Below are positions 4,936 to 6,358 of a DNA stretch of 6,358 bases, piece by piece. Position 1 is the stretch's first letter, and every line of letters starts with the position of its first letter. The position numbers and the translations under genes are program-made. The notes beneath the pieces are model-generated. The model saw only the letters and a program-made list of their open reading frames with translations. It ran no database searches and was not told where the DNA came from. The DNA lies in NCBI GenBank assembly GCA_026988195.1, contig JALSLS010000466.1:1-6358 (forward strand), written 5' to 3'. The stretch comes from Methylomonas sp. (GTDB lineage: Bacteria; Pseudomonadota; Gammaproteobacteria; Methylococcales; Methylomonadaceae).

Positions 4936-6358
4936 ACCTATAATTATTTTGTGGGATGAAAAAAAACTCACCTGCCTCATGTCCGGCATGTCGGATAGGT
5001 GCGTATTCTGGAACTTGTTCAATACCGTAATCAGAAGCGATAGCTATTATATTATTGGCCACTTCTCTATACAGTGCCTGGCCTTCTAACAACTGGCTAT
5101 TACCCTTTAATGCATCAATAAAGGCTTTGGCGAAAACTGAATGCTGGCCACCACCGCCATCCATGACAGGCTGTAGCCCACCAGAGGTCAGTACTGTTCT
5201 GGATCTTGCTTTTAACATTGCCTTAAGCCAGTCATTGCGCTGTTTATGGGTAACTCCAGCATCTAACCTGGCCAGAGATGAGCGAGTCATCGCGCCAGAA
5301 TAACAGGAGTCTGAAACTACCATGACATGCTGAGCAGACATGGAATTTAAAATATCTGTGATGGCAACTGTTGATATCCAGTTTGCTGTATTGTCACTAT
5401 CGGCATCAATTGGCAGCCAGTGCCCTCGCATATTTACTTTGTCCAGCTCACCATGCCCAGCGTAATAAATCAGTAAATTGTCATCCTCGGTCAAGCTTGC
5501 TCTTAATTTATTAAGTTCAGACAAAGTTTGATAGCGCGTTCCGTTTAATAGTAGTTTTGTTTTAAAACCATACTGAGTGCGGAGTATTTTCTCTATGGTC
5601 TGGCCGTCTAATACGGGGGTTTCTAATTTTGGTACTTTCTGATAATCATTGTTAGCAATAATTAAGGCATGGTAATTGCCAAAATTAAGCTGTTCCCAAT
5701 TTTTTTTAGGTTTAACGATGGGGGCAGCGGGGGGATTTGCAGCTCTTTGAATCGCTTTTTCCATAGAAAGCACAAAGTTCAAACTGGCTTTTTTACCATT
5801 TTTATCAATAGCAACGACTTGAATAGGCGTTTCTTTTCCAAACAGCTTTATAGGTGTCTTAAACAGCCCTTTGTCACCTACCTGTCTTTTTAAATCATTA
5901 ACGGTTAATAACAGCAACCCTGCGGGTGCCTTTACCTTGCCCACTATTTCGCGTTGCTTGACCACTGATCGCAAAGTTACCATAGGTACACCTCGCGTTA
6001 AAACAAAAGGTGGATCAATAATTTCTATAATAGGTTTTTCTGCAGCTGCAACTTCCTCGGCCTTAACATTCTGCTTTAATGCTGATATTTCTTTCTCATA
6101 CTGCAATCTCTCAGCAATCAGCTTACTCTTAAGTTTATCAATTTCATTTGTTTTATCCGTTATTTGCAGTGAAAATTTATCCTTAAGCTCCTCGCCACTC
6201 TTTAGCTGCGCTGATAATAGGCTTTTTTCCCGCTTATACTGCTGTATCTGTTTTAATCTTTGTTCGGCAAGTTGCAACGATTTGCTACCTGTCTCAGCTG
6301 TTTGCCTAACCTTATCCAGCTCAGTTAGACGTTGGTGAGATAATTCATTTACTTCCAG
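4934..6358 (-). CDS. Caspase-family (peptidase C14, orthocaspase-like) protein, N-terminus outside window
   Basis: The minus-strand frame is open from the right edge to TAG at 4936-4934, giving 474 visible residues. Possible internal starts such as TTG 6277 are unlikely because coiled-coil sequence (LEVNELSHQRL) continues upstream of them. Visible residues 1-105 are charged and coiled-coil-like. Residues about 108-200 form a beta-rich domain beginning IIEIIDPPFVLTRGVP. Residues about 226-465 are the p20-like caspase fold: start YHALIIANNDY, catalytic His302 in YYAGHG (codon 5455-5453) and catalytic Cys352 in SDSCYSG (codon 5305-5303), followed by LTSGG and HSVFAKAF. Both catalytic residues are present, so an active cysteine endopeptidase is expected. 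The Asp two residues before Cys resembles metacaspases, which cut after Arg or Lys, and this suggests basic P1 specificity (inference). Whether it is periplasmic, lipoprotein or cytoplasmic depends on the missing N-terminus. It is transcribed just ahead of the barrel gene. Confidence 0.88.
   Translation of the reverse strand: MEVNELSHQRLTELDKVRQTAETGSKSLQLAEQRLKQIQQYKREKSLLSAQLKSGEELKDKFSLQITDKTNEIDKLKSKLIAERLQYEKEISALKQNVKAEEVAAAEKPIIEIIDPPFVLTRGVPMVTLRSVVKQREIVGKVKAPAGLLLLTVNDLKRQVGDKGLFKTPIKLFGKETPIQVVAIDKNGKKASLNFVLSMEKAIQRAANPPAAPIVKPKKNWEQLNFGNYHALIIANNDYQKVPKLETPVLDGQTIEKILRTQYGFKTKLLLNGTRYQTLSELNKLRASLTEDDNLLIYYAGHGELDKVNMRGHWLPIDADSDNTANWISTVAITDILNSMSAQHVMVVSDSCYSGAMTRSSLARLDAGVTHKQRNDWLKAMLKARSRTVLTSGGLQPVMDGGGGQHSVFAKAFIDALKGNSQLLEGQALYREVANNIIAIASDYGIEQVPEYAPIRHAGHEAGEFFFIPQNNYR

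Noticed and set aside
5055..6338. Three plus-strand open frames opposite the caspase gene (5055-5303, 5669-5893, 5871-6338)
   Set aside because: All lie antisense to a gene with intact catalytic motifs, have low-complexity Ser/Leu/Cys-rich translations and no supporting ribosome-binding sites.
1..6358. CRISPR array, tRNA or rRNA genes
   Set aside because: I saw no regularly spaced direct repeats, no cloverleaf with a conserved T-arm and no rRNA-like sequence on either strand.

Overview
This window looks like an accessory stretch of an AT-rich Gram-negative chromosome. An outer-membrane beta-barrel protein with a Sec signal peptide and a C-terminal Phe indicates the Gram-negative envelope. 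The caspase-fold protein and the long palindromic repeat are, from general knowledge, common in gammaproteobacteria such as sulfur oxidisers and methanotrophs. No marker gene fixes the taxon, so this placement is a low-confidence inference.

Layout: (1) Bases 1-75 are the last 24 codons of a plus-strand gene that I read as the C-terminus of a VapC-type PIN-domain toxin. (2) Bases 76-564 hold no convincing gene. They contain a small terminator-like hairpin (114-132) and a 203-bp imperfect inverted-repeat element (257-459) that resembles a MITE. A near-consensus sigma70 promoter (TTGACT-17-TATAAA) lies inside the element and points at the next gene. (3) Bases 565-3396 encode a 943-residue multidomain protein on the plus strand: a RelE/YoeB-like N-terminal domain, a complete UvrD-type superfamily 1 helicase core, a helical linker, about two ankyrin repeats and an unrecognised C-terminal domain. 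(4) Bases 3397-3646 separate convergent genes and carry a 72-bp near-perfect palindrome (3489-3560) of the REP/MITE type. (5) On the minus strand, a caspase-family (peptidase C14) gene open through the right edge (6358 down to 4934) is followed after 9 nt by an outer-membrane autotransporter-type beta-barrel gene (4924 down to 3647). The Shine-Dalgarno of the barrel gene overlaps the caspase stop codon, so the two almost certainly form an operon.

How the genes may work together: the left half is rich in toxin-antitoxin folds (a PIN-domain tail and a RelE-like domain fused to a helicase), which suits a stress or defence locus. The right half pairs a putative cysteine protease with a surface barrel, suggesting a functional link such as proteolytic processing or envelope signalling. 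The two halves converge and share no visible promoter, so I see no direct evidence that they form one system. The two most interesting items are the RelE-like/UvrD/ankyrin fusion and the caspase-autotransporter operon.
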